Positions 22,158 to 31,154 of a stretch of DNA of 64,000 nt are shown here, in pieces. The notes beneath the pieces are model-generated. The model saw only the letters and a program-made list of their open reading frames with translations, made no database searches and was not told where the DNA came from. The stretch's first letter is position 1, and each line of letters opens with the position of its first letter. The DNA comes from Candidatus Phocaeicola excrementigallinarum (lineage in GTDB: Bacteria; Bacteroidota; Bacteroidia; Bacteroidales; Bacteroidaceae), in contig DWVR01000057.1 of the NCBI GenBank assembly GCA_019120125.1, forward strand, positions 1-64,000, read 5' to 3'. The position numbers were made by a program, and so were the translations under genes.

Positions 22158-24191
22158 ATGGATTTTGAACTAGTCTCTGATTACAGGCCCACAGGCGACC
22201 AGCCGGAAGCCATCGCACAACTTACCGAAGGCGTCCTGAGCCATGTGCCGGCACAGACATTGCTGGGAGTGACCGGCTCCGGCAAGACATTCACCATCGC
22301 CAATGTCATCAGAAATGTCAACAAGCCGACTCTTGTACTGAGTCATAACAAGACACTTGCCGCACAGCTGTATGGCGAGTTCAAGAAGTTCTTCCCCCAC
22401 AACGCGGTGGAATATTATGTCTCATACTACGACTATTACCAGCCGGAAGCATATATTCCCTCCACTGACACATACATCGAAAAAGATCTCGCCATCAATG
22501 ACGAGATAGACAAGTTACGGCTGGCAGCCACCTCCGCCCTGCTTTCCGGACGGAAAGACGTGATTGTGGTATCATCCGTGTCATGTATCTACGGTATGGG
22601 GAATCCGGCCGACTTCTACAACAATGTCATCGGCATAAAGAAAGGAAAGATGCTTGACCGCAACGTATTTCTCAGGCAACTCGTGGACAGCCTTTATATG
22701 CGCAACGACATTGAACTGAACCGTGGAAACTTCCGGGTAAAAGGTGACACGGTGGACATTTTCCTGGCATACACGGACAATATCCTGCGCGTGATGTTCT
22801 GGGGAGACGAGATAGACGCGATAGAAGAAATCGATCCGGTATCCGGACACACCACAGCCTCCTTTGAGGAATATAATATCTATCCGGCCAACCTGTTCAT
22901 GACCACCAAAGAAAGTACCCTACGGGCACTGCGTCAGATTGAGGACGACCTGACCGTCCAGGTAAGGCAGCTTGAAGAGATGGGGAAAGCCCTGGAAGCC
23001 AAACGACTGTATGAACGTGTTACCTACGACATGGAAATGCTGCGCGAGCTGGGACACTGCTCGGGCATCGAGAACTATTCACGCTATTTTGACGGACGCG
23101 CGCCCGGCACCCGTCCTTATTGCCTGCTCGACTTCTTTCCCAAAGATTACCTGATGGTTATCGACGAAAGCCACGTAAGCATTCCGCAGATCCGCGCCAT
23201 GTACGGAGGCGACCGGGCACGGAAAACCAATCTGGTGGAATACGGATTCCGGCTGCCTGCCGCACTGGACAACCGTCCGCTGACATTCGATGAGTTTCAC
23301 GACATGAGCAAACAGGTAATCTATGTAAGCGCCACGCCCGCCGATTATGAGCTCAAGGAAAGTGAAGGCGTTGTAGTGGAACAGGTGATCCGTCCGACAG
23401 GTCTGCTCGACCCGGTCATTGAGGTACGTCCCAGCCTCAACCAGATAGACGACCTGATGGAAGAGATAGAACAACGCGTAGAGAAGCAGGAACGCGTGCT
23501 CGTGACCACACTCACCAAACGGATGGCGGAAGAGCTCTGTGAATATCTGACCAACAACGGGGTGCGCTGCGCATATATCCACAGTGACGTGGAGACATTC
23601 GACCGGATCCAGATTATGGATGACCTGAGACAAGGGGTCTACGACGTACTGATAGGTGTGAACCTGCTCCGTGAAGGACTTGACTTGCCGGAAGTGTCAC
23701 TGGTGGCCATACTCGATGCGGACAAGGAAGGTTTCTTACGCTCACACCGCTCACTGACCCAGACCGCCGGACGTGCCGCGCGCAATGTGAACGGTAAAGT
23801 CATTATGTATGCCGACCACATAACGGACAGCATGCGACAAACGATTGACGAGACAAACAGGCGGCGTGAGAAACAGCTGGCGTATAATGAAGCTCACGGC
23901 ATCACTCCCAAACAGATTATACGCTCGCGCGACAATGCGCTGCTGGAAATCAACGGAAGACAAACCGGACAAGGAAACAGCCCGAAACAACCGAAAGCAT
24001 ATACAGACACGCCTGCCCTCTATGCCGCAGCCGATCCGATAGTGGAATACATGTCAAAAGAGCAGCTTGAGAAGAGCATCAGCCGCACACGCAAACTGAT
24101 GCAGGAAGCTGCCAGAAAACTTGACTTCATCGAAGCGGCGCAATACCGTGACGAACTGCTCCGTCTGGAGGATATGCTGAAGCAGAAATAA
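22158..24191 (+). CDS. uvrB: UvrABC system protein B
   Basis: DNA-damage recognition helicase of nucleotide excision repair, which receives lesions from UvrA and recruits UvrC. 'GVTGSGKTFTIANVI' is Walker A, 'YYVSYYDYYQPEAYIPSTDTYIEKD' is the beta-hairpin region that probes DNA, 'VIDESH' is motif II, and 'VGVNLLREGLDLPEVSLVAILDADKEGFLRS' is motif V. A C-terminal UVR coiled pair (about 635-670, 'ARKLDFIEAAQYRDELLRLE') binds UvrC. The frame is open for 75 codons upstream, but 'MDFELVSDYRPTGDQPEAI' is the true UvrB start. The result, 677 residues, is normal. Confidence 0.97.
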   Translation: MDFELVSDYRPTGDQPEAIAQLTEGVLSHVPAQTLLGVTGSGKTFTIANVIRNVNKPTLVLSHNKTLAAQLYGEFKKFFPHNAVEYYVSYYDYYQPEAYIPSTDTYIEKDLAINDEIDKLRLAATSALLSGRKDVIVVSSVSCIYGMGNPADFYNNVIGIKKGKMLDRNVFLRQLVDSLYMRNDIELNRGNFRVKGDTVDIFLAYTDNILRVMFWGDEIDAIEEIDPVSGHTTASFEEYNIYPANLFMTTKESTLRALRQIEDDLTVQVRQLEEMGKALEAKRLYERVTYDMEMLRELGHCSGIENYSRYFDGRAPGTRPYCLLDFFPKDYLMVIDESHVSIPQIRAMYGGDRARKTNLVEYGFRLPAALDNRPLTFDEFHDMSKQVIYVSATPADYELKESEGVVVEQVIRPTGLLDPVIEVRPSLNQIDDLMEEIEQRVEKQERVLVTTLTKRMAEELCEYLTNNGVRCAYIHSDVETFDRIQIMDDLRQGVYDVLIGVNLLREGLDLPEVSLVAILDADKEGFLRSHRSLTQTAGRAARNVNGKVIMYADHITDSMRQTIDETNRRREKQLAYNEAHGITPKQIIRSRDNALLEINGRQTGQGNSPKQPKAYTDTPALYAAADPIVEYMSKEQLEKSISRTRKLMQEAARKLDFIEAAQYRDELLRLEDMLKQK

Positions 24192-24197
24192 AAACAA

Positions 24198-24239
24198 GAA
24201 GCCGCCCCTACTCCCTTGCAGGAGAGATGAGGCGGCTTC
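24198..24239. terminator. Terminator between uvrB and a convergent small gene
   Basis: GAAGCCGCC (24198-24206) and its complement GGCGGCTTC (24231-24239) form a strong stem. On the minus strand it is followed by a T-rich tract (complement of 24186-24197), so it terminates the gene ending at 24264 and probably also uvrB. Confidence 0.75.
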
Positions 24240-24263
24240 CTTATCAAAAGGACCTGCCGGTCA

Positions 24264-24632
24264 TTATTTCGATTCTTCCAACTTGATGCCTTTGTTGTTG
24301 AGTGTCATCGCCATCAGACGCACATAACTTGAATACTGTTTCGCGTCCAAAGTCTGCTTCATCAGCTTCAGGTTGGCATACACAGCGTTACGCACTTTCT
24401 GGTTCTTGTTTGATTTCGAGCGGTTGGCGACAGCCATCTCTTCCTTGAAGAAATCACAGATGTCAGCCACCTTCTCATGCTGCACGCTGTTAAGATTCAG
24501 ATACTTCGTCAGTTTCGCCTTATTGATTGTACCGTCCCAACCGGCGGATGTGCTGTTATCCTTTACGTCTTCAGCAAATACTGAAACAGAAAACGCCAAA
24601 GCGGCTACCAATGTCATACCTAATTTTTTCAT
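24264..24632 (-). CDS. Small secreted protein of unknown function
   Basis: A 122-residue protein with a clean signal peptide (residues 1-20, ending 'SVFA'). The mature part is mostly helical and basic: 'LTKYLNLNSVQHEKVADICDFFKEEM', 'NQKVRNAVYANLKLMKQTLDAKQYSSYVRLM'. The pattern of a helical, periplasmic, roughly 100-residue domain recalls Spy/CpxP-like proteins, but I do not see their LTxxQ motif clearly, so no family is assigned. It has a good promoter and its own terminator, so it is monocistronic. Confidence 0.7.
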   Translation of the reverse strand: MKKLGMTLVAALAFSVSVFAEDVKDNSTSAGWDGTINKAKLTKYLNLNSVQHEKVADICDFFKEEMAVANRSKSNKNQKVRNAVYANLKLMKQTLDAKQYSSYVRLMAMTLNNKGIKLEESK

Positions 24633-24994
24633 AATACCTAAAATTTACTTGTCCTAAAAACTTTTTACCTAAAAAACAATCTTAAATAGTCTAGCCCGGG
24701 CTTTATCTTTTTACCGATGCAAATATAGGGATATGTTCTACAACACAAAAACATCCCCCTGAAAAAATTCCGTTCCACATATCATTTATTGATATAAATC
24801 AAAGAATCGGTATCAAAATGAATGATTGCTTAACGGTTTTGTAATATTTGCAACAAATATTAAAGCATATCCGCTCTTAATGCAAGACAACAACACCGGG
24901 AAAGTTCATGAACGGGCAACCGCCGTAACAAAATAAACCGTATTTTTGCCGAGACAAAAAACGGAAACAGTTTTCTTATAATATTTAAGGTATC
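24633..24994. promoter_or_regulatory. 362-bp divergent control region
   Basis: Gap between the small secreted gene and the COG0523 GTPase gene. It contains a minus-strand promoter (TTTG at 24746-24749, 18-nt spacer, TATATTTG at 24720-24727), a perfect palindrome (24842-24862) and a plus-strand -7 box TATTTTTG (24941-24948). The rest is A+T rich with no open frame I can support. Confidence 0.6.
24842..24862. promoter_or_regulatory. Perfect 9-3-9 palindrome, candidate operator
   Basis: TAATATTTG (24842-24850), spacer CAA, CAAATATTA (24854-24862): a perfect dyad of operator size, about 80 bp upstream of the -7 box of the metal-chaperone-like GTPase gene. COG0523 genes are often controlled by Zur-type metal repressors, so a metal-responsive operator is a reasonable guess; the motif itself is not one I recognise. 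Confidence 0.45.
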
Positions 24995-26227
24995 ATGAAA
25001 GTAAAAGAAATCCCCGTACTGCTGTTGACCGGCTATCTGGGAAGCGGCAAGACAACATTGGTCAACCATATCCTTGCCAACAAGAAAGGCATCAGGTTTG
25101 CGGTCATCGTAAACGACATCGGTGAAGTGAACATAGACGCGGACTTAATCCAGAAAGGCGGCATTGTAGGTAAAAAGGACGAGAGCCTGGTGGCCCTGCA
25201 GAATGGATGCATCTGCTGCACGCTCCGGACCGACCTTATCGAGCAGGTTTTTGAACTGATGAAGATGAACCGCTTCGACTACATCGTCATTGAGGCAAGC
25301 GGTATCTGTGAACCGGAACCTATCGCGCAGACCATCTGTTCCATTCCCCGGCTGGGGGGCGCCTATTCCAAATACGGAATCTGTCGGTTAGACTGCATCG
25401 TGACAGTGGTCGATGCCTTACGCATGCAGAGTGAGTTTGCATGCGGAAACGATCTGACCCGCAAGCATATCGATGAAGAAGACATCGAGAACCTGATTAT
25501 CCAGCAGATAGAGTTCTGTAATATCATCCTGCTCAACAAAGCGTCGGAAGTAAGTCCTGAAGAACTGGCACGCATCAGGCAGATTATCCAAACACTGCAA
25601 CCGGCCGCTGAAATCATTGAATGCGACTATGCAAGTGTCGATCTTAACCGGATCATTGACACAAGACTGTTCAACTTCGAACACGTGGCCACTTCCGCCG
25701 GATGGATCCGTGAAATCGAACGCCAGGCCACCGACGAAGAGGAAAGAGAGGCGAAGGGGGCGGGCCACCACCATACGCATGAAAATCATGAACATGAGCA
25801 TACGCACGAAGAAGAGCACGGGCATCACCACCATCATCATCCGGAAGGCGGAGAAGTGGAAGAATACGGTATCGGCACGTTTGTCTATTACCGTCGTCCG
25901 GCATTCGACATCCATAAGTTCGACCACTTTATCGCCACAAAATGGCCACGCAACATCATCCGCACCAAAGGAGTCTGCTATTTCAAGCACAACCCGGACA
26001 TGTCGTTTCTCTTTGAACAGGCCGGCATGCAAAAACAGATCCGTGAGGCGGGACTCTGGTACGCGACCGCACCCGAAGAGGATCTCGTCAAACTCATGCA
26101 GCAGGAACCGGGACTGATGCGCGACTGGGATGAGAAGTACGGCGACCGCATGATCAAGCTGGTGTTCATCGGGCAGCATCTTGACAAAGAACAGCTGACA
26201 CGAGACCTTGACGCCTGCCTGGAATAA
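24995..26227 (+). CDS. G3E/COG0523 GTPase with His-rich metal-binding insert (CobW/ZNG1-like)
   Basis: Predicted metallochaperone GTPase that loads zinc (or another metal) into client proteins. 'GYLGSGKTT' (about 13-21) is the P-loop, 'NGCICCTLR' (Cys 72, 74, 75) is the conserved CxCC metal site, 'VIEASGICEP' follows Walker B, and 'NKAS' occupies the guanine-recognition NKxD position. Residues about 257-283 are a His/Glu-rich metal-binding tract with a run of six His. The C-terminal domain includes 'RNIIRTKGVCYF'. The 410-residue size is typical. Regulation through the upstream palindrome is possible. Substrate metal is inferred, not shown. Confidence 0.9.
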   Translation: MKVKEIPVLLLTGYLGSGKTTLVNHILANKKGIRFAVIVNDIGEVNIDADLIQKGGIVGKKDESLVALQNGCICCTLRTDLIEQVFELMKMNRFDYIVIEASGICEPEPIAQTICSIPRLGGAYSKYGICRLDCIVTVVDALRMQSEFACGNDLTRKHIDEEDIENLIIQQIEFCNIILLNKASEVSPEELARIRQIIQTLQPAAEIIECDYASVDLNRIIDTRLFNFEHVATSAGWIREIERQATDEEEREAKGAGHHHTHENHEHEHTHEEEHGHHHHHHPEGGEVEEYGIGTFVYYRRPAFDIHKFDHFIATKWPRNIIRTKGVCYFKHNPDMSFLFEQAGMQKQIREAGLWYATAPEEDLVKLMQQEPGLMRDWDEKYGDRMIKLVFIGQHLDKEQLTRDLDACLE

Positions 26228-26268
26228 AAAAACTCATTGAAAAGACAAGGACCAAACCATGTTTTTTG

Positions 26269-26276
26269 TATTTTTG
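26269..26276 (+). promoter_or_regulatory. Predicted -7 box of the YitT gene
   Basis: TATTTTTG matches TAnnTTTG and lies 20 nt before the ATG, in the 69-bp gap after the GTPase gene. It suggests that YitT has its own promoter. Confidence 0.5.
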
Positions 26277-26296
26277 CTGCATAAAAATGTTGTTTT

Positions 26297-27259
26297 ATGA
26301 AGCGAACGATCTTATCTTGGGCCAGCATTCTGCTGGGATGCACCATGCTGGCTGTTGGATTTGTCTTTTTCATCAATCCCTACAACATAGTGCCGGGAGG
26401 AGTCTACGGAGCCAGCATTGTGCTCCACAACCTGTTTCCCGGCATTCAGGTAGGTACATTCGGCTATATGTTCGACATTCCGTTGTTCATTCTCTCGGTA
26501 ATCCTGCTAGGATCCAAATTGGGCGGACGGACGATTGCAGCCGCGCTGACCACTCCGTTGCTTATGAACCTGATTTCCCGACTGGCCTATCCCGATGAGG
26601 AAGCATTGAGAAGCCTCGACCCGTCGCTGTTGCTAGGCGGAAGCCTTGACCTGTCAGACCATCTCATGCTGACCTGTATCATGGGCTCGGTTCTCATCGG
26701 CATCGGCACAGGCATTGTGGTACGCAACCAAGGCACCACCGGCGGCAGCGATATCGTAGGAATGTTGCTTCAGAAATACTGTCACATACGTTTCTCGAAC
26801 GCCATCCTGCTGGTCGACGGTGCCGTGGTATGCTTCGGACTGGTTGTCATCGGATTCGGCATCGGAAATGCAGAGGATGTGATCCGACCGTCATGGCACC
26901 TGTCGTTCTATTCATTGATAGCCATCTTCATCATCTCACGAGTCATCGCCTACGTCATCAACGGTTCGAAGAACGACAAACTGATATTTGTCATCAGTGA
27001 CAGCAAAATGACCGGACTCCATGAATACATTCTGAAGGACCTTGACCGCACCGCCACCTACATCAAAAGCAGCGGACTCTACTCCGGGGCTGACAAGGAA
27101 ATGCTTCTCTTGGTGGTAAGCTATAAGGAAGTGGCAGGCATAAAACTCAAGATAAAGCAGGTGGATCCACGTGCATTCGTCATCGTGACAGACGCATACG
27201 ACACTTTCGGAGAAGGCTGGAAGCAGCTTCCATCGCCCAATGACATCACACCGGAATAA
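26297..27259 (+). CDS. YitT family membrane protein (DUF161 + DUF2179)
   Basis: Polytopic membrane protein with about six segments in residues 1-215 ('GCTMLAVGFVFFINPYNIVPGGVYGASIVLH', 'GIGTGIVVRNQGTTGGSDIVGMLLQKY') and a cytoplasmic DUF2179 domain at about 225-315 ('KLIFVISDSKMTGLHEYILKDLDRTATYIKSSGLYSGADKEMLLLVV'). That two-part layout and the 320-residue length define the YitT family. Transported substrate and function are unknown. Confidence 0.9.
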   Translation: MKRTILSWASILLGCTMLAVGFVFFINPYNIVPGGVYGASIVLHNLFPGIQVGTFGYMFDIPLFILSVILLGSKLGGRTIAAALTTPLLMNLISRLAYPDEEALRSLDPSLLLGGSLDLSDHLMLTCIMGSVLIGIGTGIVVRNQGTTGGSDIVGMLLQKYCHIRFSNAILLVDGAVVCFGLVVIGFGIGNAEDVIRPSWHLSFYSLIAIFIISRVIAYVINGSKNDKLIFVISDSKMTGLHEYILKDLDRTATYIKSSGLYSGADKEMLLLVVSYKEVAGIKLKIKQVDPRAFVIVTDAYDTFGEGWKQLPSPNDITPE

Positions 27260-27291
27260 CCGGACAAATGTAAACCACAAAAAGCAAGCAA

Positions 27292-27978
27292 ATGAAAGAT
27301 ATAATCGATTTTCTGGACCGACTGGAAAAGAACAACAACAGAGAATGGTTTCACGCACACAAAAATGAATACCTTGCCGCACAAGAGCGGTTTAACACCT
27401 TCGCGGAAAAACTGCTGGCCGGAATTGCCGGTTTTGACCAGACAACAAGCGGACTTAGCGTAAAAGAGTGCACCTACCGCATCTATCGCGACACACGGTT
27501 CTCGCCCGACAAGCGGCCTTACAAATGCCATTTCGGCGTATTTGTCTGCCCACACGGAAAAAAGTCCGGTTACTCAGGCTATTATTTCCAGATAGGACCG
27601 CAGGAGTCGGGTTATCCAAGCGGAAACATGCTCGCATCGGGCAACTATCAGTTCGACCCAAAAGTGCTGCGCATATTGCGTGACGACATCAGCAACGATG
27701 ACGAAGAATTCCGACAAACATTGAAAAAGGCACCTCTTTTCAGCCTCGATGATTCTGACATGCTGAAAAGAGTGCCCAACGGATACCCCAAAGACGCACC
27801 CTACGCTTCATATCTGAAATACCGCACCTACTGTCTGATTTACGAACCCGGCAGACAATTCATGCTTGATGACAATCTGCTGGAACGGACGCTGGAGGCA
27901 TTCCGTTCCACCAAGTCTTTCATTGACTATGTGAATCGGGCGGTCGATTATGTCAATGAAGCGGAACCTCAACCGTAG
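27292..27978 (+). CDS. DUF2461 domain protein
   Basis: Cytoplasmic protein of 228 residues covered by a single DUF2461 (TIGR02453) domain: 'FLDRLEKNNNREWFHAHKNEY' at the N-terminus, 'CTYRIYRDTRFSPDKRPYKCHFGVFV' in the middle and 'GYYFQIGPQESGYPSGNML' after it. These are the most conserved blocks. Function unknown. It starts 32 bp after YitT, and its last 26 bp overlap the end of the convergent MBL-fold gene. Confidence 0.88.
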   Translation: MKDIIDFLDRLEKNNNREWFHAHKNEYLAAQERFNTFAEKLLAGIAGFDQTTSGLSVKECTYRIYRDTRFSPDKRPYKCHFGVFVCPHGKKSGYSGYYFQIGPQESGYPSGNMLASGNYQFDPKVLRILRDDISNDDEEFRQTLKKAPLFSLDDSDMLKRVPNGYPKDAPYASYLKYRTYCLIYEPGRQFMLDDNLLERTLEAFRSTKSFIDYVNRAVDYVNEAEPQP

Positions 27979-28834
27979 GTTCCTCAAAAGCCGGCATCGG
28001 CAAATGCATGCCTGCCATAGTCAGCCCGTTTTTCACCGCATAATCCAATATCAGCCGACGGGTGGCTATGGCCGCTTTTTTGTCCATATCATACGAGGCA
28101 CATATATCCGGATTGACCAGCTGCAAGGCCGCTCCATGCATCAGGTCGCCGACAACCAGCAATTTGCCGGCCTGATAAACCGTATGACCGGGAGTATGAC
28201 CGGCAGCCTGCACAGTCATTACATTACCCGGCAATACATCACCGAACTCAAACAAGTGCAGACAATCCTTATAGGCCTCCACCGTTTTCACCACCTGCGC
28301 CTTCTTTTCATCATCCATCTTCATCCAAGCATCGTATTCCGCTTTTGAGGCATAGACTTGCGCTTTCGGAAACACCACTGTGTCCCCTTTCATCATGCCG
28401 CCGATATGATCACCATGGAAATGGGTAAGATAAATATACTCCACATCCTCAGGCGAGACGCCAAGAGCTTTCATCCCCGTCAGCAGCTTACTGTCTGGGG
28501 TCCCCATACCGGCATCAAACAGGATGTACTTGCCCCCGGTCTCTACAAGGAATACACTGACAGTTGAAGGAATACCATCGTTCAGCCCCAACGAGTCAGC
28601 CAACTGAGCCGCATTTCCGTCAAACAAACTGACAGGCATCAGTTTGTCCTGACTATTATCCCGGATCCAGGACACCTTCACACTGTCCAGCTGAATGGTC
28701 TTTACACCCATATAGACCGTAGAAGTAATGGTATCAGAATCATCGGCAGAGGAATTACTGCCAGAGCCGCCACAGGCCGAGACCAGTGTCATAACTGACC
28801 CGACCAACAAAATCATTGATCTTTTTATTTTCAT
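27953..28834 (-). CDS. MBL-fold metallo-hydrolase lipoprotein
   Basis: Exported metallo-beta-lactamase-fold hydrolase of 293 residues. From the ATG at 28834 it has a lipoprotein signal peptide ending 'VSAC', then a Ser/Gly/Asp linker. The metal site is 'THFHGDHIGG' (HxHxDH), with later ligands in 'AAGHTPGH', 'VVGDLMHG' and 'AGMHLP'. The arrangement matches AHL-lactonase-like/quorum-quenching and other non-beta-lactam MBL hydrolases; the substrate cannot be assigned. The promoter on this strand supports the chosen start rather than the upstream one at 28888. Confidence 0.88.
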   Translation of the reverse strand: MKIKRSMILLVGSVMTLVSACGGSGSNSSADDSDTITSTVYMGVKTIQLDSVKVSWIRDNSQDKLMPVSLFDGNAAQLADSLGLNDGIPSTVSVFLVETGGKYILFDAGMGTPDSKLLTGMKALGVSPEDVEYIYLTHFHGDHIGGMMKGDTVVFPKAQVYASKAEYDAWMKMDDEKKAQVVKTVEAYKDCLHLFEFGDVLPGNVMTVQAAGHTPGHTVYQAGKLLVVGDLMHGAALQLVNPDICASYDMDKKAAIATRRLILDYAVKNGLTMAGMHLPMPAFEEPTVEVPLH

Positions 28835-28857
28835 CTGCACTGTAATTATAATCCACA

Positions 28858-28889
28858 CAAATATACAGTTTAATACGCAGGTAAACAAG
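28858..28889 (-). promoter_or_regulatory. Predicted promoter of the MBL-fold gene
   Basis: Minus strand: TATATTTG (28858-28865) as -7 and CTTG (28886-28889) as a weak -33 with a 20-nt spacer. Transcription would begin about 17 nt before the ATG at 28834. Confidence 0.55.
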
Positions 28890-29174
28890 GGTCATGACAC
28901 GCATTTAAAAACAGTTTCCACCAAACTGGCATTTATAGTGTCAGTCTGACATGCGCACAAGAGGCCATATTCAGCCAATAAAGTTTTCATAAGTTTAAAA
29001 CTGATGGACATTTGTTTAAAAACAAGGGACAATCGTAAAAATCAGACAACATAATATGTCAATCTGTCAAACGGGTACGGATTTTGTACATTAACAAGTG
29101 GATTCTGGAAGTGAAAGACAAAGGAATCCAGAAACAATATGTAAAACAACAATTAAAAATAGGAGATTACAACT

Positions 29175-29612
29175 ATGATGCCGACTAGAAGAAACTACAA
29201 TCAGAATTGGTTACCGAGTATCTTTAATGATTTCTTTGATAACGATTGGATGGAAAGAACGAACGCTACAGCTCCCGCAATCAATGTCATCGAAAGTGAC
29301 AAAGACTACAAAGTGGAAGTTGCCGCTCCTGGGATGACAAAAGACGATTTCAATATCCATTTGAGCGAAGACAATGAACTGGTCATCTCTATGGAAAAGA
29401 AGAACGAGACTAAAGAAGAGGACAAAGAAAACAAGAAATATCTGCGTCGTGAGTTCTCATACACAAAATTCGAGCAGAGACTGGTTCTTCCGGACGATGT
29501 AGAGAAAGACAGGATCAATGCAAATGTCGCTGACGGCGTGTTGACTATTGAACTCCCGAAACGTACCCCTGAAGAAAAGGCTAAAATCAATCGTGTGATT
29601 GAGATCCATTAA
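29175..29612 (+). CDS. Hsp20/alpha-crystallin small heat-shock protein
   Basis: Cytoplasmic ATP-independent holdase of 145 residues. The alpha-crystallin domain spans about 33-138 ('APAINVIESDKDYKVEVAAPGMTKDDFNIHLSEDNELVISMEKK', 'FEQRLVLPDDVEKDRINANVADGVLTIELPK'), and the C-terminal 'IEI' is the oligomerisation motif. An unusually good Shine-Dalgarno (AGGAGA, 29160-29165) precedes the ATG, rare in this genome. The 340-bp region upstream (to 28835) has no further gene. No CIRCE element is visible. Confidence 0.95.
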   Translation: MMPTRRNYNQNWLPSIFNDFFDNDWMERTNATAPAINVIESDKDYKVEVAAPGMTKDDFNIHLSEDNELVISMEKKNETKEEDKENKKYLRREFSYTKFEQRLVLPDDVEKDRINANVADGVLTIELPKRTPEEKAKINRVIEIH

Positions 29613-29639
29613 CCGGATTTCTTCAAGACAAGCGAAGAG

Positions 29640-29656
29640 AGCGTTTCGTAAACGCT
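29640..29656 (+). terminator. Short hairpin after hsp20
   Basis: AGCGTTT and AAACGCT form a 7-bp stem with a 3-nt loop, 28 nt past the hsp20 stop. It is close to a longer inverted repeat (29659-29737), and either or both may end the transcript. Confidence 0.4.
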
Positions 29657-29658
29657 AG

Positions 29659-29737
29659 AATACAGAGACACGAAGGTACAGAGTTATATGAGGTGATTAT
29701 CTGAAATATATTCTCTGTGCCTTTGTGTCTCTGTATT
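29659..29737. repeat. Long hairpin, family 2 (copy B)
   Basis: Inverted repeat with 25-nt arms (29659-29683 and 29713-29737) that differ at two positions, core ACAGAGACAC and its complement, around a 29-nt loop. The right arm runs into TTTTTT, so the plus strand can form a terminator. Words are shared with 20226-20301. The 289-bp gap that contains it has no gene. Confidence 0.75.
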
Positions 29738-29901
29738 TTTTGCGGCACACCTTTTCCCACGGATTCAAGAAGGATATTCAGTAAATGTCCCTAAAGGAAA
29801 ATGTACCGTTTAACTCATTCGGCTAAGCCACAGTTAAACCGCCCCATTCGAGCAACAAAAAAAGGAGCTACATTTTATCGTAACCCCTTGATTATCATTT
29901 G

Positions 29902-29976
29902 TCGGGGTAGCGGGATTCGAACCCACGACCCCCTGCTCCCAAAGCAGGTGCGCTAACCGGACTGCGCTACACCCCG
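29902..29976 (-). tRNA. tRNA-Pro (anticodon UGG)
   Basis: A 75-nt cloverleaf on the minus strand. The acceptor arm starts CGGGGTG, the anticodon stem-loop is CCTGC-TTTGGGA-GCAGG with UGG at positions 34-36, and the T arm contains GGTTCGAATCC. CCA is not encoded. An identical copy follows at 30014-30088. Confidence 0.95.
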
Positions 29977-30013
29977 GACAAATATAAATCTACTGAAACT
30001 TTCAGATTCTCCG

Positions 30014-30088
30014 TCGGGGTAGCGGGATTCGAACCCACGACCCCCTGCTCCCAAAGCAGGTGCGCTAACCGGACTGCGCTACACCCCG
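30014..30088 (-). tRNA. tRNA-Pro (anticodon UGG), second copy
   Basis: Same 75-nt sequence as the gene at 29902-29976, with a 37-nt spacer between the two. Both read UGG, which decodes CCN proline codons by wobble. Tandem duplication is the simplest origin. Confidence 0.95.
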
Positions 30089-30189
30089 TAAGAACCTTTT
30101 CCGAAAGCGTTGCAAAGATACCTTATTCTTCCGGAATATGCAAATTTTATCGGCTTTTATTCTTTTCCCATACACAAAAGGAAACATAA

Positions 30190-30233
30190 AAAAGGGGACA
30201 TTTCAGAGCCTTTCCTCCAAAGTGTCCCCTTTT
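30190..30233 (-). terminator. Terminator of the ATP synthase operon
   Basis: AAAAGGGGACA (30190-30200) pairs with TGTCCCCTTTT (30223-30233). On the minus strand the stem is followed by a T run (complement of 30186-30192). It lies about 20 nt past the atpG stop. Confidence 0.8.
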
Positions 30234-30255
30234 CCTTATATTCAGAAGCTGAAAA

Positions 30256-31149
30256 TCAAGCCATTGAGCCCCCCACAATATCCAACAGCTCGTTGGTAAT
30301 CGCCTGCTGGCGGCTCTTGTTATAGATCAAGGTCAGTTCCTGCAACAAATCGTTCGCGTTATCGGTAGCAATCTGCATAGCCATCGTACGGGCTGCATGC
30401 TCAGCCGCATTTGTATCAAGCAACACGGTATAAAGTTTCATGCATAACACTTTAGGAAGCAATTCTTCCATTATCCTCTCCGGCGACGGTTCAATAATGT
30501 AGTCCGCATTCATCAACAGAATGTCTGAACCATCCGCCTTCGCATCCTCCGCCTTGCCCGACAGGTCAATCGGCAGATAAGTCTCATGCGTCAACACCTG
30601 TGTAGAAGTTGACTTGAAATGGTTATACAGGAATTCCACACGCTGGATCTCCCCACTTAGGAAACGTTCCATAAGTTCCTCGGCCAAATCAGCCGCCTCC
30701 TTATAGTTCGGTTTCCCGCTCATGTGCTGATAATCGCCCATCGGCTTGAAGCCCTTCATTTTCTTCACGGCATCAGCCACTTTACGACCCACCGGATAGA
30801 TCAGCAGGTTCTCGCGCCCCACTTTCTCCGCATATTTCTCAATCAACTCATTCAGATGGCGGATTACATTCGCATTAAAACCGCCACACAAGCTACTGTT
30901 CGAAGCAAACACCACAATGGCAATCTTCTTCACATCATGATTCACGATGAAAGGCGACTCCACTGTAAGCCCCGCACCCAAAAAGTTGGTGAGCATGCGG
31001 TGTAGTCTGCGTTCATAAGGAAGCATGCTTTCGATAGCGCCTTGTGCCTTATGCAGCTTCGCCGAAGCCACCATCTTCATCGCTGAAGTGATTTTCAGCG
31101 TACTTTGGATGGAGTTGATTCTTCCTTTTACTTCTTTCAGTGATGCCAT
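30256..31149 (-). CDS. atpG: F1Fo ATP synthase gamma subunit
   Basis: Central rotor shaft of the F1 sector. The N-terminal helix 'LKEVKGRINSIQSTLKITSAMKMVASAKLHKAQ' and C-terminal helix 'DNANDLLQELTLIYNKSRQQAITNELLDIVGG' form the coiled coil inside the alpha3beta3 ring; 'NSSLCGGFN' is the conserved central motif. The 297-residue length is normal. Last gene of the operon, 5 bp after atpA. Confidence 0.97.
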   Translation of the reverse strand: MASLKEVKGRINSIQSTLKITSAMKMVASAKLHKAQGAIESMLPYERRLHRMLTNFLGAGLTVESPFIVNHDVKKIAIVVFASNSSLCGGFNANVIRHLNELIEKYAEKVGRENLLIYPVGRKVADAVKKMKGFKPMGDYQHMSGKPNYKEAADLAEELMERFLSGEIQRVEFLYNHFKSTSTQVLTHETYLPIDLSGKAEDAKADGSDILLMNADYIIEPSPERIMEELLPKVLCMKLYTVLLDTNAAEHAARTMAMQIATDNANDLLQELTLIYNKSRQQAITNELLDIVGGSMA

Positions 31150-31154
31150 GACGC

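Noticed and set aside
24264-24632. Assignment of the small secreted protein as Spy/CpxP
   Set aside because: Size and helical content fit, but the LTxxQ motif is not clear, so it is left unassigned.
29902-30088. tRNA-associated integration site
   Set aside because: Two tandem tRNA-Pro copies are present, but there is no integrase gene and no partial tRNA repeat elsewhere in the window.
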